In this document: positions 6,039 to 14,363 of the stretch, in pieces | Layout: the number at the start of each line of letters is the position of its first letter | Numbering within the stretch: the stretch's first letter is position 1 | NCBI GenBank assembly: GCA_024404215.1 | Contig: JAKSQI010000005.1 | Span: forward strand, 1 to 22,632 | Source of the DNA: Oscillospiraceae bacterium | Lineage (GTDB): Bacteria; Bacillota; Clostridia; Oscillospirales; Oscillospiraceae | DNA length: 22,632 nt | Direction: 5' to 3' | Notes under the pieces: generated by a model | Told to the model about the DNA's origin: nothing | What the model saw: the letters and a program-made list of their open reading frames with translations, nothing else | The model's database searches: none | Program-made: the position numbers and the translations under genes

Positions 6039-8177
6039 ATGAGTGTATTAACTGATCTTATTTATGGCGGCAGCAATGCCGTTGCCGGTCTCACGGAAGG
6101 GGCTGTCAACGATGCTATCGCAAAGTTCGGAGCTGACAAGTCTATCGCCATGCCCGACACCGCATACTTTCTTCCCACTATTTATGCGGCTACCGGAGTC
6201 AAGGTCAAGACCTTGGGCGATCTGCCTGCCTGTGTTGGTGTACTTAAGAGCCTGATCTCCAACAAGGAGGATTTGGGTGAAGCACTGAACGCCGGTCTGG
6301 CTACTGCTGTAGGTGCCGAAATTCTGGAAGCCTTGAAGTATGTAGACAATGCCAATCCTTATGAAAATGAGAGCGGCATTGGTTTTGTTCCTGACCCCAT
6401 TATCCGCAGCCTGGGCGTTCCCCTGGTAACCGGCGACATCCCCGGTGTTGCTGTTGTACTGGGTAAAGCCGATAATGCTGCTGATGTTGTGAAGGTTGTA
6501 AAGGACTATCAGGATAAGGGTATCATGACCTTCATGGTGGGTGACTGCATTGAACAGGCCATTGAAGGCGGCGTTCGCGCCGGCCTGGAATTCCGTGTTA
6601 TTCCTTTGGGCCATGATGTGACCTCTGTTATTCATGTTGTTACCGTTGCCATTCGTGCCGCTTTGATTTTCGGTGCTGTTGAGCCCGGCAATCTGGCTGC
6701 TCTGCTGGCTTATACCAAGGACCGTGTTCCTGCTTTTGTTAACACCTTTGGCGCTATTGACAGTGTTGTGGTATCCGCCGGTGCCGGTGCTATCGCTCTG
6801 GGTTTCCCTGTTGTTGTGGATATTGATTTGGGCGAAAATCAGGTTCCCGGTGCTTTGGTATCCGTTACCGACCATGACCAGACCGTAAAGACCTCTCTGG
6901 AGCTTCGCAACATTAAGGTTAAGGCCAAGGCTGTTTCTCTGCCTGTCAGCTATGCTGCTGCCTTTGAGGGTGAAATCATCCGCAAGAAGGATACCTATGT
7001 AGAGTTTGACTCTGACCACAATCCTACCTTTGAGCTGGTCAGCACCATGACTGCCGATGAGGTTGAGGACCACAAGATTGTTATTGATGGCCCTGATATT
7101 CCTGAAAATGCGGAAGAACTGATTCGCATGCCTCTGGCTACCACCATTCAGGTTTACGGCGCCAAGATGCAGCCTGACTTTGAATCGGTTATTGAAAGAA
7201 AGATTCATGCCTGGTTTAACTATATTGAGGGCGTTATGCACACCGGCCAGCGTAACCTGTTCCGTATCCGTATCAGCAAGTCCAGCTTTGAGAGCGGCCT
7301 GCGCCTGAAGGACTTCGGTGAGGTCCTCTACAGCATGATCATGGATGAATTCGGTTCCGTTGTTGACAAGTGCCAGGTCACCTTTGTTACGGATCTGGAA
7401 AAGGTAAAGGACCAGCTGGAAAACGTTGCCATGCCCAGATATCGCATGCGTGACGACCGTCTGGCCAGCCTCACCGATGAGAGTGTAGACACCTTCTATA
7501 CCTGTATTCTCTGCCAGAGCTTCGCTCCTGCCCACTGCTGCGTAGTAACGCCTGAGCGTTTGGGCCTCTGCGGTGCTGTATCCTGGCTGGATGCCAAGGC
7601 TACCTTTGAACTGGCCCCCACCGGCCCCAGCCAGCCGATTCCCAAGGAAGGCGTTATTGATGAGCGCCTGGGCGCCTATGAAGCTGTCAATGCTGCCATT
7701 GCTTCTGCTACCCATGGTGCCGTTGAAACGGTAACCCTCTACTCCATCCTGGAGGATCCCATGACCTCCTGCGGTTGCTTTGAGTGTATCTGCGGCATTG
7801 AGCCTTTGTCCAATGGTCTGGTCATTGTAAACCGTGAGTACACCGGCATGACTCCTGTCGGCATGACCTTCGGTAAACTGGCCTCCACGACCGGCGGCGG
7901 TGTTCAGACCCCCGGTTTCATGGGTCACGGCCGTAACTTTATCGCCAGCAAGAAGTTTGTCAGTGCTGAGGGCGGCATTTCCCGCATTGTCTGGATGCCC
8001 AAGGAACTGAAGGACGATGTGGCAAGCCGCCTGAACAAGACTGCCAAGGAAGTGCTGGGCATTGATAACTTCACCGACATGATTGCGGACGAAACCATCG
8101 CAACCGATGCCGAAGAGGTTATGGCTTATCTCACCTCCAAGGGACATCCTGTTCTCAACATGGAGCCCATCATGTAA
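6039..8177 (+). CDS. acsB: Acetyl-CoA synthase (CODH/ACS alpha subunit)
   Basis: Condenses CO, a methyl group from the corrinoid protein and CoA into acetyl-CoA at the Ni-Ni-[4Fe-4S] A-cluster. 712 aa against about 729 in Moorella. All three bacterial domains are present: CODH-contacting domain 1 (about 1-295), domain 2 (about 296-480) and the A-cluster domain 3 (about 485-712). Cluster cysteines are C489, C492, C501 and C511 in CILCQSFAPAHCC...LGLCGA, and the Cys-Gly-Cys that holds the distal nickel is C578-G579-C580. Each is offset by 17 from the Moorella numbers. The protein begins about 20 residues later than Moorella AcsB, at the region before PDTAYFLP. The ATG follows AAAGGACGGG. A terminator precedes and another follows the gene, so it may be a monocistronic unit fed by read-through or its own promoter. 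Confidence 0.97.
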   Translation: MSVLTDLIYGGSNAVAGLTEGAVNDAIAKFGADKSIAMPDTAYFLPTIYAATGVKVKTLGDLPACVGVLKSLISNKEDLGEALNAGLATAVGAEILEALKYVDNANPYENESGIGFVPDPIIRSLGVPLVTGDIPGVAVVLGKADNAADVVKVVKDYQDKGIMTFMVGDCIEQAIEGGVRAGLEFRVIPLGHDVTSVIHVVTVAIRAALIFGAVEPGNLAALLAYTKDRVPAFVNTFGAIDSVVVSAGAGAIALGFPVVVDIDLGENQVPGALVSVTDHDQTVKTSLELRNIKVKAKAVSLPVSYAAAFEGEIIRKKDTYVEFDSDHNPTFELVSTMTADEVEDHKIVIDGPDIPENAEELIRMPLATTIQVYGAKMQPDFESVIERKIHAWFNYIEGVMHTGQRNLFRIRISKSSFESGLRLKDFGEVLYSMIMDEFGSVVDKCQVTFVTDLEKVKDQLENVAMPRYRMRDDRLASLTDESVDTFYTCILCQSFAPAHCCVVTPERLGLCGAVSWLDAKATFELAPTGPSQPIPKEGVIDERLGAYEAVNAAIASATHGAVETVTLYSILEDPMTSCGCFECICGIEPLSNGLVIVNREYTGMTPVGMTFGKLASTTGGGVQTPGFMGHGRNFIASKKFVSAEGGISRIVWMPKELKDDVASRLNKTAKEVLGIDNFTDMIADETIATDAEEVMAYLTSKGHPVLNMEPIM

Positions 8178-8196
8178 GCATCACCTGTCTGCCCTA

Positions 8197-8232
8197 AAGC
8201 CTCGGAAGCCTTTGCTTCCGGGGCTTCTTTTT
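8197..8232 (+). terminator. Rho-independent terminator after acsB
   Basis: AAGCCTCGGAAGC (8197-8209) pairs with GCTTCCGGGGCTT (8214-8226): 13 bp with one G-T pair and a 4-nt loop, then C and five T. It closes the CODH/ACS locus and separates it from the phoH operon. Confidence 0.9.
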
Positions 8233-8264
8233 CGTCGCGAGCTATGGCAATTGCGGTTGGCTTG

Positions 8265-8273
8265 TGATATTAT
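8265..8273 (+). promoter_or_regulatory. Candidate extended -10 promoter for phoH operon
   Basis: TGATATTAT fits an extended -10 element (TGn plus a 5 of 6 match to TATAAT). The -35 region 17 bases upstream (TGGCAA) is poor, as is common for extended -10 promoters. It lies just after the acsB terminator and about 50 bases before the phoH start. Confidence 0.4.
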
Positions 8274-8323
8274 ATGAAATGAAGCGGTATGCCCGCAAAT
8301 CCTTACCCAATGGGGGTTCACAC

Positions 8324-9325
8324 ATGACTGAAGTATCGGTAAGCGTAGACCGAATTGAGAATATCATTAATGTTTTCGGTTCCTTTGATGAGAATCTAAA
8401 GCTGATTGAAGCAGAATTGGATGTGCACATTACAGACCGGGAGTCTGAAATCAAAATCAGCGGTGATGGTGAGAATGTGCTTTGGGCAGAGAAAACCCTG
8501 AACGGGCTGATTACTCTGGCTTCTAAGGGGGAAACCATTACCTCCTCCAATGTTCGCTATATCCTCCAGCTGGTTAAAAGTGGTCAGGAGGATAAGATTC
8601 AGGAGTTTGCCGGGGATGTTGTCTGCATCACTGCCAAGGGTAAGCCGGTTAAGGCCAAGACCTTGGGCCAAAAGCGTTACATGGATGCCATCCGCAAGAA
8701 TACTGTGACTTTGGGCATTGGCCCTGCCGGTACCGGCAAGACCTATCTGGCAGTGGCTGCAGCCGTTTCTGCTTTTCGGGCCAAGCAGGTGAACCGTATC
8801 ATTCTGACTCGTCCGGCAGTAGAAGCCGGAGAGCGTCTTGGCTTTTTGCCCGGTGACCTTCAAAGTAAGGTTGACCCCTATCTGCGGCCTCTTTATGATG
8901 CCCTCTTTGACATGCTTGGAGCTGAAACCTATGCTTCCTACCTGGAACGGGGGAACATTGAGGTTGCTCCGCTGGCCTACATGCGCGGCCGCACGCTGGA
9001 TGATTCCTTCATTATACTGGATGAAGCTCAGAATACCTCTCGGGAACAAATGAAAATGTTCCTGACGCGCTTGGGCTTTGGCTCAAAAATTGTAATTACC
9101 GGCGACATTACCCAGATAGACTTGCCTGCAGACAAGACCAGCGGCCTCCGGGAGGCCATGCGGGTGCTGGATGGGGTAGAGGATGTTGCTATCTGCCGTC
9201 TTGGGGCGGAGGATGTTGTCCGCCATGTTTTGGTTCAGCGAATTATTGCTGCCTATGAAAGCTACAATAAGACCAATGCCGAGAAAAAGCCGACAACCGC
9301 CGGAAAGGGGAGTAAGAAAAAGTGA
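8324..9325 (+). CDS. phoH: PhoH-like ATPase
   Basis: Predicted RNA-associated P-loop ATPase, usually next to ybeY and era and linked to RNA metabolism. 333 aa from the ATG at 8324, typical for the family. Order: an N-terminal PhoH-specific region (about 1-110), Walker A GPAGTGKT at 133-140, LTRP at 161-164, Walker B IILDEAQN at 230-237 and the TGD motif at 259-261. The C-terminus is a basic Lys-rich tail. An in-frame start 60 bases further upstream is possible, but the added residues are not family-like; the chosen ATG has a GGGGG-type site 7 bases before it. The stop overlaps the ybeY GTG by four bases, so the two are coupled. Confidence 0.95.
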   Translation: MTEVSVSVDRIENIINVFGSFDENLKLIEAELDVHITDRESEIKISGDGENVLWAEKTLNGLITLASKGETITSSNVRYILQLVKSGQEDKIQEFAGDVVCITAKGKPVKAKTLGQKRYMDAIRKNTVTLGIGPAGTGKTYLAVAAAVSAFRAKQVNRIILTRPAVEAGERLGFLPGDLQSKVDPYLRPLYDALFDMLGAETYASYLERGNIEVAPLAYMRGRTLDDSFIILDEAQNTSREQMKMFLTRLGFGSKIVITGDITQIDLPADKTSGLREAMRVLDGVEDVAICRLGAEDVVRHVLVQRIIAAYESYNKTNAEKKPTTAGKGSKKK

Positions 9326-9807
9326 CTCTGGACATTACGATTCGCAAGGAACCCCTTCAGCTGCTTTGCTCCGGCTTCCGCCGTACCATCCGGCGGGCTT
9401 TCCGCTGTGCTTTGAAAGCGGAGGGAGTTACCTTGCCCTGTGAAATTGATGTTTTGATTACCAATAATGCCGGCATTCATGCCATTAACCGTGAGCAGCG
9501 TGGAGTGGATCGCCCTACGGATGTTCTGTCCTTCCCCATGCAGCAGCTGGAGCCGGAGGCTTTTAATCCCGATGCCTGTGAAATAGATCCGGATACCGGC
9601 AGGCTCATGCTGGGCTCCATGGCGGTTTCTGTAGATAAAATACGGGAACAGGCGGCGGAATATGGCCACAGCGTGGAGCATGAGCTGGCCTATCTTACGG
9701 TTCATTCCTGCCTGCATTTGCTGGGCTATGACCATCTGGACGAAGGCATTCAAAAGGCTCAGATGCGTGGCAGAGAAAAAGAAATCATGCAGCTGCTGGG
9801 AATATGA
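9322..9807 (+). CDS. ybeY: Endoribonuclease YbeY (rRNA maturation factor)
   Basis: Zinc-dependent single-strand endoribonuclease involved in 16S rRNA 3' processing and ribosome quality control. 161 aa, standard length. The metal motif HxxxHxxxxxH is seen as His128, His132 and His138 in HSCLHLLGYDH. The preceding RPTDVLSFP (64-72) is the conserved family core. Translation starts at GTG inside the phoH stop (GTGA overlap), with AAGGGGAG at 9304-9311 as its ribosome site. era follows after 13 bases, giving the common phoH-ybeY-era arrangement. There is a Cys rather than a Gly after His-Ser in the zinc motif, a minor variation. Confidence 0.95.
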   Translation: MTLDITIRKEPLQLLCSGFRRTIRRAFRCALKAEGVTLPCEIDVLITNNAGIHAINREQRGVDRPTDVLSFPMQQLEPEAFNPDACEIDPDTGRLMLGSMAVSVDKIREQAAEYGHSVEHELAYLTVHSCLHLLGYDHLDEGIQKAQMRGREKEIMQLLGI

Positions 9808-9820
9808 AAAGGAGAGTACT

Positions 9821-10711
9821 ATGACTTCCAAAAATGTGATGATTACCATTGCCGGTCGGCCCAATGTGGGCAAGTCTACGTTGGCCAATACCCTGGCAGG
9901 CGAGAAAATTGCCATTGTCACCAACAAGCCCCAGACAACCCGCAACCGCATTTTTGCTGTGGTTAACAGGGAAGATACTCAGATGGTCTTTATTGATACG
10001 CCGGGTTTCCATAAGGCGCGAAATAAGCTGGGTGACTACATGGTAAAGGTTGTGAACGAAAGCGTTACCGATGTGGATGTGGTTTGCCTGGTTATTGAGC
10101 CTGTGGCGTCGGTTGGTACCCAGGAAAGCCTGCTGCTGGAGCGTATGAAGAACACCGGTATCCCTGTTGTACTGCTGATTAATAAAATTGACTCTGTTAA
10201 CAAGGCTGAGCTTTTGGCAGTTATGGATGCTTATCGTCAGGCATATGAGTTTGCAGCCATCCTGCCCATATCAGCCAGAACCGGTGAAAATATAGAGAAC
10301 ATGCTGGAGGTGCTGGCTGGCTATGCTCAGGAAGGACCCCAGCTCTTTCCGGAGGACATGGTCACCGATCAACCGGAAAAGCAAATCTGCGCAGAAATCA
10401 TCCGTGAAAAGCTGCTGCTTTGTCTGCAAAGAGAAATACCCCACGGGACAGCCGTTGTCATTGACCGTTTTACCGAGCGGGAGGACGAAATCATTGACCT
10501 GGAGGCCACCATCTTTTGCGAGAAGGCCAGCCATAAGGGCATGATTATTGGAAAGCAGGGAGCCATGCTGAAGAAAATCGGCCAACTGGCCCGTACCGAT
10601 ATTGAGAAGTTCATGGGTACCAAGGTTTATCTCCAAACCTGGGTCAAGGTAAAGGAAAACTGGCGGGACAGCGATAGCCTGATCCGAAATTTCGGTTTTA
10701 GCGAAGAGTGA
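9821..10711 (+). CDS. era: GTPase Era
   Basis: Ribosome-assembly GTPase that binds the 3' end of 16S rRNA during 30S maturation. 296 aa. G1 GRPNVGKS at 12-19, G2 Thr-Thr at 39-40, G3 DTPG at 59-62, G4 NKID at 121-124 and G5 SAR at 151-153 are all present; the C-terminal KH domain carries GKQG at 244-247. The ATG at 9821 follows AAAGGAGAG; the reading frame is open further upstream through ybeY but that extension is not Era-like. recO follows after 18 bases. Pairing with YbeY, which acts on the same rRNA end, fits a shared 30S maturation role. Confidence 0.97.
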   Translation: MTSKNVMITIAGRPNVGKSTLANTLAGEKIAIVTNKPQTTRNRIFAVVNREDTQMVFIDTPGFHKARNKLGDYMVKVVNESVTDVDVVCLVIEPVASVGTQESLLLERMKNTGIPVVLLINKIDSVNKAELLAVMDAYRQAYEFAAILPISARTGENIENMLEVLAGYAQEGPQLFPEDMVTDQPEKQICAEIIREKLLLCLQREIPHGTAVVIDRFTEREDEIIDLEATIFCEKASHKGMIIGKQGAMLKKIGQLARTDIEKFMGTKVYLQTWVKVKENWRDSDSLIRNFGFSEE

Positions 10712-10729
10712 GCCAAAGGGGGGCTTCCC

Positions 10730-11479
10730 ATGTATGTCAATACCCGTGGCCTGATACTGCGGGAAGTGCCGTATAAAGAAACCAGCAAGATACTGACAGT
10801 TCTAACGGCAGATGAGGGAAAGCTGACCGTGTCAGCCAAAGGGGTGCGACGTCGGGGCAGCAAGCTGGCGCCTGCAACCCAGCTGCTGACCTTCTCGGAC
10901 ATGACTCTGTCAGGAAATCATGAGCGCTGGACTCTGACGGAGGCTGTCCCAGTGGAAATGTTTGAAGGGCTTCGAACGGATTTGGAGCTGCTGGCTCTTG
11001 GTTCCTATTTTGCTCAGCTGCTGGAAGCGGTTTCGGATGAGGATATGCCCAATCCTGCGGTGTTATCTCTTGGCCTGAAGGCCTTGTATCGCCTGTCGGA
11101 AGGGAAGGGGGAACCCGGACTCACCAAGGCGGCCTTTGAACTGCGCTTGATGGCTTTGTCAGGCTACATGCCGGCTCTTGAAGGCTGCTGTGTCTGCGGA
11201 AGGGAAGAGCCCTTGAATCCTAGATTGGAGGTTCAAGCCGGAACACTTCGCTGCCGAGATTGCCGGGAGGATACAGCGTATACGGAAACCATGGCTTTGT
11301 GTGAAGGGGCTTTGGCGGCCATGCGTCATATTCTGTCCGGGGATGATAAGCGAGTCTTCTCCTTTACCCTGGGGCAAGAAGCAGCCGGCCGTCTGGAACG
11401 GGCGGCCGAACGCTATACTCTGGCTCAACTGGATCGGGGCTTCTCTACCCTGGATTATTATAAACAATGCAGACTGTAA
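10730..11479 (+). CDS. recO: DNA repair protein RecO
   Basis: RecFOR-pathway mediator that anneals DNA and helps load RecA. 249 aa. The N-terminal OB-fold region (about 1-80) starts with the family-like YVNTRGLILREVPYKE stretch; a zinc site follows as Cys153-x2-Cys156 and Cys175-x2-Cys178. Cys154 is an additional cysteine. AAAGGGGGG lies 6 nt before the ATG. It lies between era (18-bp gap) and mutS2 (20-bp gap) and is likely in the same transcript. Confidence 0.93.
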   Translation: MYVNTRGLILREVPYKETSKILTVLTADEGKLTVSAKGVRRRGSKLAPATQLLTFSDMTLSGNHERWTLTEAVPVEMFEGLRTDLELLALGSYFAQLLEAVSDEDMPNPAVLSLGLKALYRLSEGKGEPGLTKAAFELRLMALSGYMPALEGCCVCGREEPLNPRLEVQAGTLRCRDCREDTAYTETMALCEGALAAMRHILSGDDKRVFSFTLGQEAAGRLERAAERYTLAQLDRGFSTLDYYKQCRL

Positions 11480-11499
11480 GAACAGCCTGAGGTGTAGAC

Positions 11500-13872
11500 A
11501 TGTCATTATATGAAAAATCTTTGAAAACGATAGAATTGCCGGCGGTATTACAGCTGCTGGCTAATGAGGCAGTCAGCGAAGAGGGAAAGGCCATGTGCCT
11601 GCAGCTGCAGCCCTTGAAGGATCCTTATGAGGTTCGGCAGAAGCTGGAGGAAACCGGTGCTGCCAAGAAACTGATGGAGCTAAACGGCAGTCCTTCCTTC
11701 GGCGGGGTTAAGGATATTGTTGCCACCATTAACCGGGCTGACCGGGGCGGTGTTCTGAATACCATTGAGCTTTTGCAGGTGGCAGGGGTTCTGCGGGCAG
11801 CAGAACGGGCCCTTTCCTATCGCAGCGGTGACAGCAGTGAGACGGCGGTGGACTACCTCTTCTACAGCTTGAGGGCCAATCACTATTTGGAGAACAAAAT
11901 ATCCTCCTCTATTATTGGACCGGATGAAATTGCCGATGCTGCCAGCAAGGAACTGGCTGATATCCGCCGCCACATGCGGCTGGCCGGAGATCGGGCGCGG
12001 CAGTCGCTTAATAAAATCATATCTTCATCCGTTATGGCCAAATACCTTCAGGAACCGATTATAACCATGAGAAACGATCGGTTTGTGGTTCCTGTCAAGG
12101 CGGAATTCCGTGGTTCCGTGCCCGGACTTGTTCATGATATTTCTGCCTCCGGTGCCACACTGTTTGTGGAACCCATGAGCGCTGTTGAGGCCAATAATGA
12201 AATCCGGGAGCTGCTGGCCAAGGAGAAAAATGAAATTGACCGAATCCTGGCGGAGCTGAGTACAGAAGCTGCCCAGCATGGAGAGGATATCATCCGGGAC
12301 GTCGGCCTGTTGGTTCAGCTGGACTTCATTTTTGCCAAAGCAAAGCTGTCTTATCGGTTGAATGGCTGTGAGCCGGAGCTGAATGCCGAAGGGCAGATGG
12401 AGCTGCGCTCGGCCCGACATCCTTTGCTGGATCCAAAGAAAGCGGTTCCAATCGATGTTCGCCTGGGCGGGGATTTTGACACTCTTGTGGTAACCGGACC
12501 CAATACCGGCGGTAAAACCGTTACTTTGAAGACCATTGGTCTGCTCAGTGCCATGACCCTTTGCGGGTTGCATATTCCGGTGAAGGATGGCAGTACTCTG
12601 CCTTTCTTTGGAAAAATTCTGGCGGATATCGGGGATGAGCAATCCATTGAGCAATCCTTGTCTACCTTCTCCTCTCACATGACCACCATTGTAAAGGTGC
12701 TGGAGGAATGCGATGACCATACCCTGCTGCTTTTTGATGAGCTGGGAGCCGGAACGGACCCTACCGAAGGGGCGGCTTTGGCTATTGCGGTTATTGAAAA
12801 TGCCAGAAGCAAGGGCGCTGTTATTGCGGCTACCACCCACTATGCGGAGCTGAAGGTTTATGCACTGACTACGCCCGGGGTGCAGAATGCCTCCTGTGAA
12901 TTTGACGTGGAAACCCTGAGGCCTACCTATCGTCTGCTGATTGGTGTGCCCGGTAAGAGCAACGCCTTTGCTATTTCGGCAAGGCTGGGCCTGCCAAAAG
13001 CTGTCATTGAGGATGCCGAGCGCCGCATTGACAGCGAAAGCCGCAGCTTTGAAGAGGTTTTGCAGAGCTTGGAGCAGACCCGGCAGGAGCTGGAGCAGCG
13101 TGAGACGGAAACTCAGCGGCTGCTGAAAGCAGCTCAGGAGGAAAAGGAACAGGCAGAAGCCTTCCGAAAGCTTACGGAGGAGGAAAAGGAGCGTGCGGCT
13201 CAGTTGGCCCGACGGGAAGCGGACCGCATTCTTCGGGAGGCCAGGCACTCAGCAGAGTTGGTTTTTGACGAGTTGTCGGAAATGAAAAAGAAGGCAGATC
13301 GGGCAGAATGGCAAAAGCTCAATGAGAATAAAACCGGAGTTTATAAGGTGCTCAACGACACGGAGAAGAAGCTGAACACCCGGAAAGAGGAGGCTGTGCC
13401 GCCACCGGACACCAGACCTGTCGAGGCCGGAGAACGAGTCAGGCTGCTGGCTTTGGGGACAGAGGCGGATGTCATCTCTGTTAATGCAGACGGAACCTTG
13501 AACCTTCAGGCCGGTATTATGAAGATTACGGCCAAAAGGGAGGAGGTCCGTCGCTGTGACAAGCCTAAGGCAGCTGCGGCCAAAAGCAGCGGAAGCCGCA
13601 AGGGTACGGGCAGCTTGAGAACCGAAGCGGTTCGGCCTGAGCTTGATATCCGGGGCCTGATGACGGATGAGGCCATTCCCATTGTACAGCGCTTTTTGGA
13701 TAATGCCCGCATGAGCAAGCTAACAACGGTAACCATTATTCATGGTAAGGGGACCGGGGCTTTGCGAAAGGCTGTTCACGAATGCCTGCGTCGAGAAAAG
13801 GGAATTAAGGGTTTTCGCCTTGGCGTTTTTGGAGAAGGAGAAGCGGGCGTTACTGTTGTGGAACTGAAGTGA
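11500..13872 (+). CDS. mutS2: MutS2 family DNA-binding ATPase with Smr domain
   Basis: MutS-like ATPase, not a mismatch repair protein; the family acts on recombination intermediates and, in Bacillus subtilis, on collided ribosomes. 790 aa, normal length. Order: helical lever/clamp region (about 1-310), ATPase with Walker A GPNTGGKT at 333-340 and Walker B LLFDELG around 410-416, a long charged coiled coil (about 510-640), a KOW-like segment (about 650-690) and the C-terminal Smr nuclease domain (714-790) with LDIRG at 715-719 and HGKGTG at 748-753. The ribosome site is weak (TGAGGTG). It ends the phoH-ybeY-era-recO-mutS2 run. Confidence 0.96.
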   Translation: MSLYEKSLKTIELPAVLQLLANEAVSEEGKAMCLQLQPLKDPYEVRQKLEETGAAKKLMELNGSPSFGGVKDIVATINRADRGGVLNTIELLQVAGVLRAAERALSYRSGDSSETAVDYLFYSLRANHYLENKISSSIIGPDEIADAASKELADIRRHMRLAGDRARQSLNKIISSSVMAKYLQEPIITMRNDRFVVPVKAEFRGSVPGLVHDISASGATLFVEPMSAVEANNEIRELLAKEKNEIDRILAELSTEAAQHGEDIIRDVGLLVQLDFIFAKAKLSYRLNGCEPELNAEGQMELRSARHPLLDPKKAVPIDVRLGGDFDTLVVTGPNTGGKTVTLKTIGLLSAMTLCGLHIPVKDGSTLPFFGKILADIGDEQSIEQSLSTFSSHMTTIVKVLEECDDHTLLLFDELGAGTDPTEGAALAIAVIENARSKGAVIAATTHYAELKVYALTTPGVQNASCEFDVETLRPTYRLLIGVPGKSNAFAISARLGLPKAVIEDAERRIDSESRSFEEVLQSLEQTRQELEQRETETQRLLKAAQEEKEQAEAFRKLTEEEKERAAQLARREADRILREARHSAELVFDELSEMKKKADRAEWQKLNENKTGVYKVLNDTEKKLNTRKEEAVPPPDTRPVEAGERVRLLALGTEADVISVNADGTLNLQAGIMKITAKREEVRRCDKPKAAAAKSSGSRKGTGSLRTEAVRPELDIRGLMTDEAIPIVQRFLDNARMSKLTTVTIIHGKGTGALRKAVHECLRREKGIKGFRLGVFGEGEAGVTVVELK

Positions 13873-13876
13873 GCAG

Positions 13877-13913
13877 AATCCTCTAAGGGTGTTTGCCCCC
13901 TTCTTTGGATTTT
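13877..13913 (+). terminator. Possible terminator after mutS2
   Basis: An interrupted stem: AATCC (13877-13881) with GGATT (13907-13911), and inside it AAGGG (13885-13889) with CCCTT (13898-13902), followed by only a short T-run. Position after the last gene and before the ptsH promoter supports it, but the internal loops make it weaker than the others here. Confidence 0.45.
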
Positions 13914-13927
13914 GGTAAAAGTTTATC

Positions 13928-13956
13928 TTGACGGAATCGCAAATACTTGTTAAACT
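13928..13956 (+). promoter_or_regulatory. ptsH promoter
   Basis: TTGACG (13928-13933; 5 of 6) and TAAACT (13951-13956; 4 of 6) with exactly 17 bases between. The predicted start near 13963 gives a leader of about 50 nt. Confidence 0.6.
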
Positions 13957-14014
13957 TCTATTAATTACGTATAAAGATTAGACGACAAGCTAGGACAATT
14001 GAGGAGGTCATAGT

Positions 14015-14278
14015 ATGTATATTAAAGAGGTTACTGTTAAAAACGAAGTAGGTCTGCATGCCCGCCCGGCAACCTTCCTGATTCAAAAGGCCAATGAGTT
14101 TAAGTGCGGCCTTTGGGTTGAAGAGGGCAGCCGCCGTATCAATGCCAAGAGTCTGCTGGGTGTTCTGTCCATGGGTATTGTCCAGGGTGCTACCATCAGC
14201 ATCATTGGTGATGGCAGCGATGAGGTTGCAGCAGTTGATACGCTCTGCAAGCTGATTGAGTCCGATTTTGAGGAATAA
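14015..14278 (+). CDS. ptsH: HPr family phosphocarrier protein
   Basis: Small phosphocarrier of the PTS sugar system and, in this phylum, a regulator of carbon catabolite control through Ser46 phosphorylation. 87 aa, full length. The phospho-accepting His15 is in GLHARPA, and Ser46 is in KSLLGVLSMGI, both canonical, so this is an HPr and not the His-lacking Crh. The ATG follows GAGGAGG. It is a single-gene unit between its own promoter and a strong terminator; no ptsI or hprK is nearby. Use in sugar transport versus regulation only cannot be judged from this window. Confidence 0.92.
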   Translation: MYIKEVTVKNEVGLHARPATFLIQKANEFKCGLWVEEGSRRINAKSLLGVLSMGIVQGATISIIGDGSDEVAAVDTLCKLIESDFEE

Positions 14279-14295
14279 GCTCACATAGATACAGC

Positions 14296-14342
14296 TGCCG
14301 CGGCGGCGGGTGCTTTCCGGCACCCTCCGCAGCGGCATTTTT
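14296..14342 (+). terminator. Rho-independent terminator after ptsH
   Basis: Long GC-rich hairpin: TGCCGC (14296-14301) with GCGGCA (14332-14337), GCGG with CCGC next to it, then GGGTGC (14308-14313) with GCACCC (14320-14325) around a 6-nt loop, two mismatches in all, then five T (14338-14342). Confidence 0.9.
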
Positions 14343-14363
14343 GTTACCGGGGGAGGTGATGAC

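Noticed and set aside
6048..8147. 699-codon antisense open frame across acsB
   Set aside because: Produced by the biased codon use of acsB; the encoded sequence has no domain-like pattern, while acsB has every A-cluster residue. Similar antisense frames over acsD and acsC are dismissed for the same reason.
9662..9820. Possible longer Era with a 53-residue extension
   Set aside because: The extension lies inside ybeY in another frame, is not Era-like, and the ATG at 9821 has a good ribosome site.
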